64,000 bases of DNA. Origin: Cristatella mucedo. Its lineage: Eukaryota; Bryozoa; Phylactolaemata; Cristatellidae. The notes under the pieces are model-generated. The model saw only the letters and a list, made by a program, of their open reading frames with translations, made no database searches and was not told the origin of the DNA. The translations under genes were made by a program, and so were the position numbers. The stretch spans positions 1 to 64,000 of the forward strand of contig WPIO01000111.1 in NCBI GenBank assembly GCA_009760855.2. The letters are read 5' to 3'. Positions 51,511 to 63,715 of the stretch are shown here, piece after piece; position 1 is the stretch's first letter; each line of letters starts with the position of its first letter.

Positions 51511-52111
51511 CAAACAGACTAGTTGAGTTAAGAAACATATAGGATACGCAAATGCGAACAGAAATTGATCCCACTATTAAAACGTATCACTAATTCCGGA
51601 GCAATGAGAAATTTCAAATTCGGTATTTATATTGGCACATCATTGGATACATCACCATTCATTTAACACATGAACCGGAAATGTAGCAATAAAGGCTGCG
51701 TCTAATATCCAGAGAATGATCGGCCTAAAATCAAGCCAATATAAATTATTTTAGGCTTCTCACTTTTATACGATCGTACAACCGAGTGGGCTAACCGTGG
51801 ACAAGAATGCCTTTAACTTAATCAATAAATTTGAACCAGCATTTCACACCATTTCTTAGCATAAAATAAACCAAGGACTAGGCCCTGGATGGAAGTCATT
51901 TACTGACTACTCGCTTAAAAAAAATTATAATTACATTACTTCGCGATTGCCACACGCCCGTTAAATAAGAATGTTTTGCGTCGGTAGTGCAAAAAGCAGC
52001 CAAGCTAGGTATGAAGTAGCCAAGCCTTGGTGGCCTAGTGGTTGAGCGTAACAACTTTACTCTGTATTCATCGATTGAACGGCAGTACGCCAAGCTATTT
52101 CAGCAAAAAAG
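51511..52111. other. Host DNA, no gene seen
   Basis: A possible SINE head (TGGTGGCCTAGTGGTTGAGC, about 52029) lies near the right end; nothing else is seen. Confidence 0.4.
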
Positions 52112-52246
<135 letters not shown>

Positions 52247-52604
52247 CATGTGCACACGCCTTCGCTTGCGTGTGCGTGCGTGGTCACACCTGTGCGTTTT
52301 CGTGCCTGTTTGCCTATATGTAAACATATAGATGTTTACTAGTCTAATAAGCTAAGTGTGTCCATCGCGGTCTCTAGCGTCACCAATAGGTTAGACATTG
52401 TGCGAAAAATTGGTGGCAGACCAAATGAGCCCCTAGATTTCAAATTGAACATAGAAAGTAAGTTCCATTCAAGTTTTGGAGCTAATCGCTCAGCAGAGTC
52501 AGCTTTGCTTCGGCTGCATAACGGATGGCAATTTCAGAAATTCGGACCAAGATAAATTTAGAAATACATCCAGATACTGCAGCGCAACGTCGTCATTCAT
52601 AAGT
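52247..52604. other. Host DNA, no gene seen
   Basis: No recognisable gene or repeat. Confidence 0.4.
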
Positions 52605-52690
52605 AATAAAATAGTAAATGTATATAGCGCCCTCAGATAACGTCATCTCTATTTAGGCACTTTACATATGCTGCATAGAAAGACTTACCA
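52605..52690 (-). mobile_element. LINE-A / SINE-2 type 3' tail fragment
   Basis: TATATAGCGCCCTCAGATAA and AGGCACTTTACATATGCTGC belong to the shared tail. The remainder is missing, so the family cannot be decided. Confidence 0.6.
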
Positions 52691-53654
52691 AATGTGAAAC
52701 ATTATAGGGCAACATAATAGTATCTATTCGGCAAAACTCTACGGTTGGTCATCTAGTGGAATTAAGACACAATTCTCTCGCTGGTGAGGGTCGAGGGGGG
52801 TACGAATGTAGGGCAGGCCAGTTCGCTGCCCCATTGTTGGGCGCAAATGTCTACCGGCCCCATCCCTGAATCCCCCACTGAATCCAAAGTTTGTTCACAA
52901 AGACATCGACGAATAGCAAAGCTCAAAAACACGACTGGTGTACAAGAAAACTAATACCTTTTCTTTCGCGGGTAGCGAATTCTGTCGCTTGTTTGTGCGT
53001 TCCCGTTTACAAAGCCATTCAGTTTTACCAAGCTGACATCAAGCGCCAAACTTTCATATCATATCTTCTCTCACTGATGCAGGAAGTTTAAAGTTAGATT
53101 CTTAGCTTAAAAGTTCATAATCTCTAGATAGTGTAATACTATTAGGCTTCAGCTTGTATGCTGCCAAACACTGGATTATCGCATAACTGGTTCCACGATG
53201 CTATATTTCAGGACCAACGACTAATGAATATTCCCACTTCTACTAAATCTAATTGATCACATTGCTAGTGCCACTTTTCTAGACTGAATTCTTAGTTTAA
53301 AAATGAGCAGTTAATAAGAACCTACACAGTTTTTTTAGTAAATTTGAGACGTAGGAAATTTACATTTTAACATTTTAAGCTCCTCAGAGTTTGATAAAGG
53401 CTGCCTGTAGACAACACGTAAAAGAAGTAATGTTACTGGTAGTGCTTTCAGTATGCCGATATACCTTGGCCATACACGAAGCCAAAATTAAGGAATAGTC
53501 ATTTGTTCGTTTCAAACACTAGTTCTTAAAAGTAAATAACTAGTGTGAAAACACTCTCCACACGAAGGCAGCTACCACAGTCGTAGGATAAAAGTTAAAC
53601 ACTCTAGGACTGCATGTGGATACATTCTGCAAACAACATGCAGATATTTTAAAA
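52691..53654. other. Host DNA, no gene seen
   Basis: No recognisable gene or repeat. Confidence 0.4.
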
Positions 53655-54000
53655 ACACTTGTCTAGTGCCCTAAGATAACCTAACCTCTATTTAGGTTGT
53701 TCACATATGCCACGGGGCTTGAGCCCACGACAATGGTCAGCCGTGATGGCACACTAGGTAAGACGGTTGCTTTCACGACCTCGGTCCCGAGGTCGTGGGT
53801 TCGATTCCTGCGGTGGGCGATCCTTTATCGCCACTGCAAGCGGTGGTGATAGCCGTAAAGGCTCTTCTGTTGCTATACAAAACGAGGCTGTTAATCAGCT
53901 AGGATTTATTTATTTTAATAGTCATCAAATTCATTCAGTTTATGTTGGTAGTTAAGGGCAAGCACCCTAAACACTAGGCTAAACTAGCCCGATGCATTTT
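53655..54000 (-). mobile_element. SINE family 2, copy 4, split by a SINE family 1 insertion
   Basis: The 3' tail and B-box half (GTGCCCTAAGATAACC, GGGGCTTGAGCCC) lie at 53660-53737, and the A-box half (complement of GGGCTAGTTTAGCCTAGTG) at about 53955-54000. The gap is filled by SINE family 1. Confidence 0.7.
53738..53950 (+). mobile_element. tRNA-derived SINE family 1, copy 3
   Basis: The best copy: TGGCACACTAGGTAAGACGG, B-box GGTTCGATTCC (exact consensus), a body with CGCCACTGCAAGCGGTGGTG, then CAGCTAGGATTTATTTATTT tail. Confidence 0.85.
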
Positions 54001-54093
54001 TTTAACACGAACTAAGGGAGTACAAAATAATGCTGTGACAACATTTTTATTTCGCTCTCTTAATTTCTCTAGAATGGAGGAAGGACAATTCTG

Positions 54094-54369
54094 ATGAGCT
54101 TTACTGTTCATGAGCGCCCAACTCTTTTGGATCAGGCTGGAAATGAATATAGAAAGACTATACTAACTTTGCGGGTGTGTACTAGTCCATCGTGTTCCTT
54201 CTGCTGCAAATCAAGTGACAAACTCCGTGAGCATATCAACGCTGCCGGTCACAACACGCTTCCAAGCAGACTTGGAGCTATTTGCATCGCAGACGGGGTT
54301 ATCCAGGCTTATCTACGTGATATGACTGTTGCAATACAGCAGAAGTGTCAATTTTTAAAATTTGGCTGA
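54094..54369 (+). CDS. Short open frame with C2H2-like finger, status doubtful
   Basis: An open frame of 91 residues with C-S-F-C-C-K...H-I-N-A-A-G-H, a C-x2-C-x9-H-x5-H spacing that could bind zinc. No start context, splice site or family is recognised. It lies just upstream of a LINE-A endonuclease region and could be a relic of that element's first ORF or of a host exon. Confidence 0.3.
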   Translation: MSFTVHERPTLLDQAGNEYRKTILTLRVCTSPSCSFCCKSSDKLREHINAAGHNTLPSRLGAICIADGVIQAYLRDMTVAIQQKCQFLKFG

Positions 54370-54469
54370 AGAATTGGGGCGAGCACTCTTAAACGTAGGT
54401 CGAAGGCTGAAGTTATACTTTTACTACGACTAAGAAGCATTTTACAACGACTAAGAAGCACGCTTGCTC

Positions 54470-55830
54470 GGGAGTTGCCATTCTGCAGATATTCTTGTCA
54501 GTCGCTACTTCTACCCCATCGAAATTCATGCAATCTATTCTCGGACCTTTTTGAAAGTGCCTTCTCGTTAGTTCCGTTGGACATTGAGATTTTAGCAGAT
54601 GGAGCAACAATTAATCGCCGAGTGAGTCGACGATATCATCTACTGTCACAGGCTCGAACTTCAGCTTCAAGCCGTTTACTTTACCTCAAAGCAGTCTTTC
54701 AAACGAGTCTTAGTTTCGCCCCAAAAAAGCTACCGATGATGGCACTAGACTATCGCCCACCAGGTACCAAGTCCTTTATCTCAGATTTTTCTGATCTCAT
54801 TTCGATAATGCGTGCAAGAAATCAATATTTATCATTGTGGGTGATTTTAAAATTCCTCTTTCTAACTTATCTGATGCCTTCAGCACTGAATTTTGTGCAC
54901 TAACTGACTCATTGTCTCTTGAAGCTCACGTGCATGGCCCAACTCACAAAAAGGGTCACACACTTGACCAAATGTTCTCATACAAATACACTTTGTTCTC
55001 ACCAATTATTGCCTAATCCGGTTTATCTGACCACATGCAGATCTTATTCGGTTTACAGTGTGTGCCATCCTCATGTCAAATTATCTATGAATCGCAAAAA
55101 CCTCCAGACCTTTAACGTCGATGCTGTCCGTGCAAGAATATATTCTTCGCCTCTGCTGGTCAATCTTTCCGACCTGTCACAATTAGTAGATTGCTGACAC
55201 GCGACACTAGTGGACATGCGAGACGAGTTCGCACCCCTGACTAAGCACACTGTGCACACTCGTCCAGATGGCCTGTGGTTTAACAAAGACAATAAACTAG
55301 CTAGGTCTACTAAGCCAAAGCTTGAAAAAACATACAAAAGTACAGGACTAGCTGTCCATCGACTGGCATACGAAGACTACTATAGTTAATACCAATCTAT
55401 CGTAGGCCAAGTCTAGCTTCTTTGAACGTATTGTTGAATCACAGACGCACAACGGAAAAATGCTGATGTCGACGATCAACCATCTCTTAAACCACTCCCA
55501 GGTTAGCTCCTTACCCAAAAATTCCTGTGATGATCTAGTAGATCGCTTCAGTATATTATTCTTCCAGAAGATAGAAAAGGTCAGGAATTGGATCTATACG
55601 TTGGTAGGATTCCCCTAGAATTCTGTCCCTAAATTTCCGGCTGCACCTCAATTTCTACATTCAAGGAGGTCACTAGTGATCTCGTCCTGAAGTTCATATT
55701 CTAATCAAAGAAGACAACTAGTCCTTTGGACCCTATTCCCACTGTTCTGTTTAAACGATGCATTGACCTTCTGCTGCAATGAATAAACAATATCATAAAT
55801 ATGTCATAAGGCTCAGGTTATTACGATGAT
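54470..55830 (+). mobile_element. LINE family A, 5' part (endonuclease to early RT)
   Basis: The plus frames show Y-R-P-P-G-T-K-S-F-I-S-D-F near 54760 (endonuclease), V-H-G-P-T-H-K-K-G-H-T-L-D-Q near 54935 (end of endonuclease), the linker with R-P-D-G-L-W-F-N near 55265, and A-Y-E-D-Y-Y-S near 55370. Stops and frame changes are frequent. It probably belongs with the following 3' part as one old copy with internal loss. Confidence 0.75.
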
Positions 55831-56800
55831 AAAACTAACTTACTAGCTATGGGCAAACCCAGTGTGATTCAGAAATTGGAAATTCTGACGCACAAAGTTG
55901 GCTCTGCCAGCATATCTCTTGTTGAATCAGCTCAAAATCTTGGTGTCATGTTAAAAAACTGACCTCTCGTTAGACGACCACATCAGCTCCACAATCAAGT
56001 CTGCCTACTTTCAGTTACATAACATTGCTAAAATTCGGGCTTGTTTAGATAAGGATACCGCGTCTAAGTTGGTCCATGCATTTGTGACATCCCGTCTTGA
56101 CTTCTGTAACTCACTGCTTGCTGGCCTACCGGCGTGTGCAATCAGGCGATTACAGCCGGTGCAAAACTCCGTAGCTGGCTTGTCTGTCATGAGCGTCGCA
56201 ATTGCCACATCACACCACTTCTCGCCGACCTGCACTGTCTACCAGTCAAGAAACGGATAGACTTCAAGGTTTTGTCGCTCACTTTTAGGTCACTTCATTC
56301 TTTGGCTCCAGCCTATCTCTCAGACCTACTCCCCACCAGGCCAAGCATCGTACCAACCGCTTTTTGGAATCCAACAGTCTACCAGTACCTCGTACAAACC
56401 TGAAATTCTTTGGAGACCGTACATTTAGTTCGTATGCTCCCAAAGCCTGGAACTCCCTCCCGACTTGCGTCACAACAGGCCCTGACTTGACCACATTTAA
56501 AAAGAACTGAAAAACACACCTATTTAGGACAGCATTCAGTGGGTCCCTGTGATTCTTCCTTCATGTGCTCATGCGTGCTGACACGGTGCATGTTGCCACT
56601 AGCCACATTCGCATGCCGACCCTGTTCAAGTGTCACCCCTAACCGTGTTATTCATGTTTGTCAAGTATGATATTACTCACCATTCAATCGCGCTTCCCTT
56701 TGCAGCAAATGTGAACCACTTAGAAAGAGATTGAGTTCTCCGTTGGCGCTATATCAAGTGCATTATTATTGCTATTGTTATGTCCCAGCACCTTTAAAGG
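55830..56800 (+). mobile_element. LINE family A, 3' part
   Basis: From S-A-Q-N-L-G-V-M-L-K-N (about 55930) through S-R-L-D-F-C-N-S-L-L-A-G-L-P and H-I-T-P-L-L-A-D-L-H to the tail TAGAAAGAGATTGAGTTCTC and ATT repeats near 56770. Confidence 0.85.
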
Positions 56801-56809
56801 AAGCTGAAG

Positions 56810-58450
56810 TTGGGCCACAAATCAGTTAAGCCAGACCTGGCCGACAAAACAGAAGCAACTTCCGCCTAGTCTCTCTTATCCTGTCTCAAAGAAAAACACA
56901 GAAACAAGTCGTGGCACACCAGCTGAACTCGTTTTTTGAGACTTGGAACGTCGCTAGAAATTTCCAGTGTAGTATTTGAGCTAAGCATCCCACAAATTCG
57001 GCAGTGCTGAGAGTGTATGACAACAGAGGAATGCGCAGACTTATGTAGAGTATCTCTGCATTTTTAGCTCGATCTTTCGGAAGCTTTTGATACAATCTAT
57101 CACTAAATCCTCCTTTAACGCCTCTCATTTCTCTTGGGCATCACTGACACTCTCTCGCTTTGGTTTAGGTCCTATCTCACTGGGAAACTCCAGAGTATTG
57201 ATATTAATGGACAAAGATCATCCGATCAACCTCTTAAATCTGGCGTACATTAGGGCTCCGTGTGTGGTCCTGTTCTTTTCATGGATTGTACTCATTTTCT
57301 TGCCGATGTGATTGCCAGGCAAAACCTAGGCTTTAAACCCTATCCAGAAAATACTCAGTTTTACCTTTGCTTTGATCCCGCCCGGCCCACCAGCACGTCG
57401 AATTCTCTCAACTTTCATGCTGCATGTATTGATGACATCCGCACATGGATGGTAGACAACTTTTCAAATTGAATTATGATGACGTCAACTTAATGATTAT
57501 GAGCTAAGCAAGCGCGAATCAGAAATTTATAAGGAATTTCTAAAATCGGCTTTGTCGGCTTATCTTTGGTTAAATCTGCACACAACCAAGGCGTCACGTC
57601 TCAAAGTTCCGACCTCTCGTTTGACGACCAAATCAGCTCCACAGTCAAGTCTGCCTACTTTCAACTGCATAAAATTGCTAACAATTCTTGCTTTTTTAGA
57701 CAGGGATGTTACATCTAAAGTGGTCCATGCATTTTTGACATCCCGTCATGACTTTTGTAACTCACTAATTGCTGGTCTACTGGCCTGTGCACTCAGGCGC
57801 TTACAGCTTGTGCAAAACCCGGTAGCTAGGCTTGTCTGTCATGTAAATTACTGTTGCCACGACTAACCACTTCTCGCCGACCTGCACTGACTCCCACTCA
57901 AGCAACACATCGACTGCAGAGTTTTTTGACTCACTTTTATATGCCTTTATTCTTCGGCTACAGCCTACCTATCAGATATACTCCCACACCTGGCTAGTTA
58001 TCGTGCCACCCGGTTTTCATGATCTAATTGCTTACCTATACCTCGTACCAACATTAAATCACTTGCAGACAGTACTTTTATTTCGTATTTTGTCGATGCG
58101 TGGAACTCTCCCCAGACTCGTTCTCCGACATCTCCTACTTGAGCACATTTTAAAGGAACTATAAACGCCTCAATGTACCCCAGCGTTCGAAGGATTCCTT
58201 TGATTTGACCTTTATGTGCTGTGCTGGCACTAACCATACTCGCATGCCGACTCTGGGAATCTAACCCCTAACCATGTTATTCATGTTGCTTATTGAGCAT
58301 GCTACCGCTATGCGTTCCAACTCCATTCCCGCTTTCTTTGTAGCAAATGATAAGTACCTAGAAAGCGATTGAGTTCTCTGAGGGTGCTATATGGAATTAT
58401 TATTAATACTATCTTCATTATTATCACTGCTATTAATACATTCATTAGTT
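56810..58450 (+). mobile_element. LINE family A, RT palm to 3' end, internal deletion
   Basis: RT segments L-S-E-A-F-D-T-I (about 57075), W-F-R-S-Y-L-T-G-K-L-Q-S-I-D-I-N-G (about 57165), G-S-V-C-G-P-V-L-F (about 57255) and T-Q-F-Y-L-C-F (about 57355), then the post-RT region from about 57590 and the tail near 58370. The catalytic YADD strand is degraded. Confidence 0.82.
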
Positions 58451-59150
58451 TTTAAATTGGATTGGTTAATTGTAATTGAATCATTGTCCTAGCAAAAAAA
58501 GGAGAAGTTGCGATTACTAATGGCCCTTTTTGAGGCTATATCTAAAGGCAAATAACAATTACTACCTAGCAGTTCGCTTGCCGGCCACTGAGTTTAGCTA
58601 TAGTTCTACCTCCACAAATACCTTAAACGACCATAAATGCTAGAATGTGAAAAGCTCATATGGAATTCTAAAATGCATGCTGCTTGGTAAAGGGAGCAAA
58701 TATTGGATAGCAGGGAGATTACTCGAAGCACGTAAAAGAGGACTACGTTTGTATTAGGTTTTCGATAAGTGTGTGAAAGAAGTAGGACTATGGCAGAGTT
58801 TTTTTCGTGAACGTTACAATTATGTTATTTCTGATATTTACCAGCTGAAATTTTGCAAATTTAAGTTGTTTTTCTTTGCCGGCGATGCAGCCGTGACACT
58901 AATGCATTCTATTAAAACACGTACTGGCATAAGCTGACCAAACCCTACGTAGGGAAGAAAACATCAAGAGGATGTCCCTGTACACTCTCGGATGTTGCTC
59001 ATACCGCTACTGCACATTAAGTTAGGACTCGACGAATGATTCTTTGCGGCTCTAGACATTGAGTCAGCAAAGTTCACGTACCTCCAAGATATATCCCAAA
59101 ATCTGTCTGAAAAGATCTAAGCCGGCTGATGCATATTCGCCCTCACTGCT
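58451..59150. other. Host DNA, no gene seen
   Basis: No recognisable gene or repeat. Confidence 0.4.
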
Positions 59151-59154
59151 CAAT

Positions 59155-59895
59155 TCCACGCATTTGTGACATCCCGTCCTCAATGGTCCATGCATTCGTG
59201 ACATCCCGTCTTGACTTCTGTAATTAACTGCTTGCTGGCCTACCGGCATGTGCAACCAGGCGATTACAGCTGGTGCAAAACTCTGCAGCTAGGCTTGTCT
59301 GTCGTGAGCGTCGAAGTTACCACATCACACCACTTCTCGTCGACCTGCACTGGCTACCAGTCAAGTAGCGGATCGACTTCAAGATTTTGTCGCTCACTTT
59401 TAGGTCACTTCATTCTTTGGCTCCAGCCTATCTCCCAGATCTACTCCCCACCAGGACAAGCATCGTACCACTCGCTTTTTGGAATCCAACAGTTCACAAA
59501 TACCTCGTACAAACCTGAAATCCTTTGGAGACTGTGCATTTAGTTCATATGCTCCCAAAGCCTGAAACTCCCTCCCGTCTTGCGTCACAACAGGCCCCGA
59601 CTTGACCACATTTAAAAAGAACTTAAAAACACACCTATGTAGGACAGCATTTAGTGGGTCCATGTGATTCGTCTTTCAAGTGCTTATGCGTGCTGACGAT
59701 GTGCATGCTGCCACTAACCACATTCGCATGCTGACCCTGTGCATGTCACCCCTAACCATGTTATTCATGTTGTTTATCAAGCATGATATTACTCACCATT
59801 CAATCGCATTTCTATTTGCAGCAAATGTTAAGCGCCTAGAAAGAGATTGAGTTCTCTGAGGGCGCTTTATCGAGTGCATTATTATTATTAATTCT
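59155..59895 (+). mobile_element. LINE family A, 3' 0.75 kb
   Basis: Begins with a small duplication (TTTGTGACATCCCGTC at 59163 and TTCGTGACATCCCGTC at 59194), then the post-RT region (L-V-Q-N-S-A-A-R-L-V) to the tail GCGCTTTATCGAGTGCATTA. Confidence 0.85.
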
Positions 59896-61110
59896 AATTC
59901 CTGTCTATCGTCAGGAATACGAAGACTACCGTAACTTATACCGGTCATTCCTAGCAAAGGTCAAATCCAGCTTCTGCAAAAATATTGTTTAATCCCAGGT
60001 GCGCAATCAGAAACTGATGACGTCGCTCTCCCTAATCATGGCCAGATTAGCTTCTTACCATAAAATACTTGGGCTGACCGAGCCGATTGCTTCTCTTGCT
60101 TCTTTGTCAGGAAAATAGACAAGATCAAAATTCCGTCCTTAGGTTTAAATCACCCAATCTGAAATCCTGTCCCTTAATTACAGTAACCCAGGACTCGTGT
60201 CTCTCAAATAGGTGCACTACCTCGACGCCTACATTCAAGAAGGCTACGAGTGACCTTATTCTGAAATATATCTCCCTTTCAAAGAACGATACCTGTCTTC
60301 TAGACCCTATTCCCACTGTCCTATTTCTACCATGGTTAAATCAGCTGTTGCCATGAAAACCTAACAAAGGTTGTTGTGAGACCATCAATAAAGAAAGCGA
60401 CGCGAGATCAAGAGGACTTGAGAAGCTACCGTCCAGTTCATTCTCGCCTCCCGACATAGAGCAAGCCGAGCCAGGTTCGTTGTTTGTTACAGAATTCTTT
60501 TGAAAATTGAAGTGTTTGAGAATATCATATACGGAAACGATACCATTTCTTTCTCCTGTTCCTATCAAATAAACTAGTACGAGTTGTACCAAACCAATTG
60601 AACTCTTATATTGAGGCTTCAAACCTAGCAAGTAAATTCTAGTCTGGGTTTAGAGCTAGTCCGTCCACAGAGATAGCATTGCTTATAATTTATTTCGACC
60701 TTCTCATTAATAAAGACTTGGGTAAGGTTTCTCTGTATATTCTGCTTTATCTTTCGGCAGCATTCAATAGCAAATTTAAAGCTCCTTTAAAGGGATTGAG
60801 TTCTCTGGTGGCGCTTTATCAAATGTGTTATTATTCTTTTATTATTATAGTTTGATACTATTGATCACAACGCCCTTCGTAACTCTCTTGAATCTCACTT
60901 GGGCATCACCGGACTACACTGGACTACACCGGACTGCATTGGTTTCTATCATATGTCAGAAAGAGGCTCCAAAGTATTGATGTGACCGGGCAAAGTTCAT
61001 TCAAGAAACCTGTTGGTAATATGTGGCATTAATGCTTTATGGATCAATTGCATTTACTGCGCTGCTATTCTTACTATATTCATTTTAACTATTTTATATG
61101 GCCCAACAGA
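59896..61110 (+). mobile_element. LINE family A-like, early RT to palm, with a tail-only insertion
   Basis: Segments Y-E-D-Y-R-N-L-Y near 59920, L-D-P-I-P-T-V-L-F near 60305, S-G-F-R-A-S-P-S-T-E-I-A-L-L near 60640 and L-S-A-A-F near 60755, continued by F-D-T-I-D-H-N-A-L after an insertion of about 75 bases (60775-60852), itself a LINE-A 3' tail. Confidence 0.75.
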
Positions 61111-61274
61111 GATTACGGCTCTGTTGCTGGTCTATGAGCCGCTGCAATCAACGGCAGTGATTTTTAAGTAACGGGCTGCAGAGGCCAGTGAGTTACGTCG
61201 AGAATGCCGGGCTGTGCGGTCGCGTACTGACCCGCAGGGGCATCCGTTTGACTAAACGTCTTTGAGCTTGAACT

Positions 61275-62486
61275 TTGTTAGTCTGTGCGGTATCGCGTAC
61301 CTGCTGCTTGAAGAATGTCAAACTAGAAGCTATTTTGGCAGAAGCGGCAGAATGGCCCGTGTCAGAAGATGCCCCTGGAGTACTATCACGCAGGCGATTA
61401 CTTTGTAAGCTGGCTGCTCTACTGGTGGTGGAGGCCTACCGAGAGAAATTTGACCCAGCTATGGAGCACATTTATGTATTTGTATTCCTGGCAGGTGTTG
61501 CATTAAAGTTCACTGCGAGTCTTCATGAAGCAGTACAGCAAGACTGAGCCCAGCTGCGTGCAATGATTTTGAAGATGTTTGCTAGCCCGGAAGGTGAGGA
61601 GACGCTTCGGCGGTCGGACTTGTAGAGTGCCAGGAAAGCTCATTCTATAGAGCGGAAGCGGCTGGAAGTGCAGGCCTACTGTGTACTGCGGCGGCGGCTG
61701 CGCTCGGTTCTGGTAAACGATGGTCCGATATCCGCGCTCCCACTGGAGCGACGGAAGCAGCAGCAGCAATTGCCGACTGTGTTTAGGTCAACGGCCGCAG
61801 ACGCACGAGCGAAGCCGGCAGTTGCCACGGTAGAGTCCGCAGATACGGCAGCAGAGACGGCAGAAGTGGTGGTGGAGCCAACACAGGCGGCGGCAAAACC
61901 GGCAGAGGTGGTGGCAGAGATTAAGATGACGACGGCAGAGCCCAAGGAGACGGCGGCGGAACCGTCAGTGTCTGCGACAGAGACCAATGATGCGCCCCTT
62001 CACGAGCGAGGCAAAGGTATGAGGCAGAGAGATGGCAGCGTCTGGCAGAGAGGCGTCAGTGTCTATCAGAGTTCCGGCTGTGTCCACCAGAGCGTCGGCT
62101 GTGTGTACCAGACATGCAGTGGCCTTCACCAGAGAGGCAACGGCGCCCGAGGAGGCGCCGATGCAGAGCGAGACAGAGCCAGTGGCCAGCGAGTCGACGC
62201 TAACGGTTCCAAGGGAGACGGTGGTGGGGAGTAAAGTATTGGCGTCAGTGAAAGTGGGCGAAGTGCCTGCTAAGGAGGTGGACCAGATGAGACGCTCTTT
62301 GTTAAGGCTAGCGAAATTCTTGCCGTGCGGTCGGAGGTGAAAAATAGGAAGTGGCAGCAGCAGATAGTCGCGCACAGCACGATGGAGCAGCTGGAGGCAT
62401 GTAAGCGTCAGACGCTAGCAGCGACTGAGAGGTTTGCGGGAACGGCATGTGAGGCCGCGCAAGCCAGTGAGGTGACGTTTGCCTGA
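61275..62486 (+). pseudogene. GC-rich coding-like relic, Pro/Ala/Glu/Thr-rich, unknown family
   Basis: One frame is coding-like from about 61275 to 61990 despite TGA 61545-61547 and TAG 61623-61625. It starts with helical, Leu/Ala/Arg-rich sequence, followed by a low-complexity part built of T-A-E-P, V-V-E-P and A-A-K-P type units (about 61800-61990). Another frame then carries on (62032-62340) and a third reads a charged helix to TGA 62484-62486 (Q-L-E-A-C-K-R-Q-T-L-A-A-T-E-R). It is GC-rich with strong codon regularity, unlike its flanks. It might be a retroelement ORF1/gag relic or a decayed host gene; no family recognised. Confidence 0.4.
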
Positions 62487-62554
62487 GATTTCGCTGTAAA
62501 CTGCCACGTGCCGTTCAACTGCAAAGCGCCATTGAGCAGTGAATCATGCATCTG

Positions 62555-62721
62555 AATGCCGAGGCCGTTGGACCGGCAAGCAGCGAGTTACAGAAGTCGA
62601 GACGTGATGTCATAAATGCATCGACTAATTTAGATTAGTATGACTGCTGAAACAACCCCGAATTTAAGCGACGCCATGTAGCTGAAAAAGGCAGACTTGA
62701 CTGTGGAGCTGACGTGGTCGT
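62555..62721 (-). mobile_element. LINE family A fragment
   Basis: GCAAGCAGCGAGTTACAGAA and GTCGAGACGTGATGTCATAA match the complement of the L-L-A-G-L / S-R-L-D-F region. It is cut off by the next copy's tail. Confidence 0.7.
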
Positions 62722-63715
62722 AGAATGAAAATAATAATAACAATAAGAATAAAACATTTGATAAAAGGTTCCTCAGAGAACTCAATCTCTTTCTAGGCGC
62801 TTTAAATTTGCTGTAAAGGAAATATGATCAAATGGTGAGTGGTATCATGCTCGATAAACAACATGAATAACATAGTTAGGTTTGACATGCACACGGTCAG
62901 CATGCAAGTGTAGTTAGAGGCAGCATGCAACAGTGTCAGTACGAATAAGCACTTAAAGACGAATCACAGGGACTCAGTAAATGCGGTCATAAATAGGTGC
63001 GTTTTTAATTTTTTTCAGATGTAGTCAAGTCAGGGGATGTCAAGATGAAAGTCAGGAGTGAGTTGCAGGCTTTGGGAGCATACGAAACTAAAGGCACAGT
63101 CTCCAAAGGAATTGAGGTTTGTACGAGGTATAGGTAAACCGCTAGATTCCGAAAAATGGTGGTACGATACTTAGCCTGGTGGGGCAGTAGATCTGATAGG
63201 TAGCCGGGAGCCAAATGGAGGGATCTAAAAGTAGGTGGCAAAACCTTGAATTCGATGCGTTGCTTGACTGGTAGTTATCGTAGGACGCCTAGAAGTGGTG
63301 TGATTTGGCAACTGCGACGCTCACGGCAGACATGCCTGGCTGCAGAGGTTTTTACCTGCCGGAAGCACCCGATTGCACAGGCCGATAGACCAGCAAGCAG
63401 TGAGTTACAGAAGTCAATACGATTTGTCACAAATACATGGACCAATTTAAATGTGGTATCCTTATCTGAACAACCCCGTATTTTAGCAATGTTATGTAGC
63501 TTAAATTTGGCAGACTTGATTATTGAGCTGATGCGGTCGTCTAACGAAAGGTCACTTTGGAATAAGACACCTAAATTAGGCTTAGAGACAGAGGGCTGGA
63601 CTGGCACGGCATATTGATAATGAAAAGCCCCGTTGCAATTCGAAAGTCCTGGTTTACGGAGCCACACGGAACACGTCGTCTCACGCGAGACCTGGATCAC
63701 ACCTGTCAGAACTAC
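62722..63715 (-). mobile_element. LINE family A, 3' 1.0 kb
   Basis: ATAATAAC repeats, CAGAGAACTCAATCTCTTTC and the CTGTAAAGG end, then the 3' region. The minus frame 63700-63275 reads L-G-V-L-F-Q-S-D-L-S-L-D-D and L-V-H-V-F-V-T-N-R-I-D-F. Frame changes separate it from the 63241-63005 part. Confidence 0.83.

Noticed and set aside
53738-53820. Functional tRNA gene suggested by perfect A- and B-box sequences
   Set aside because: The arms do not form a cloverleaf, and the same unit with a conserved body and tail occurs three times, so it is a SINE head.
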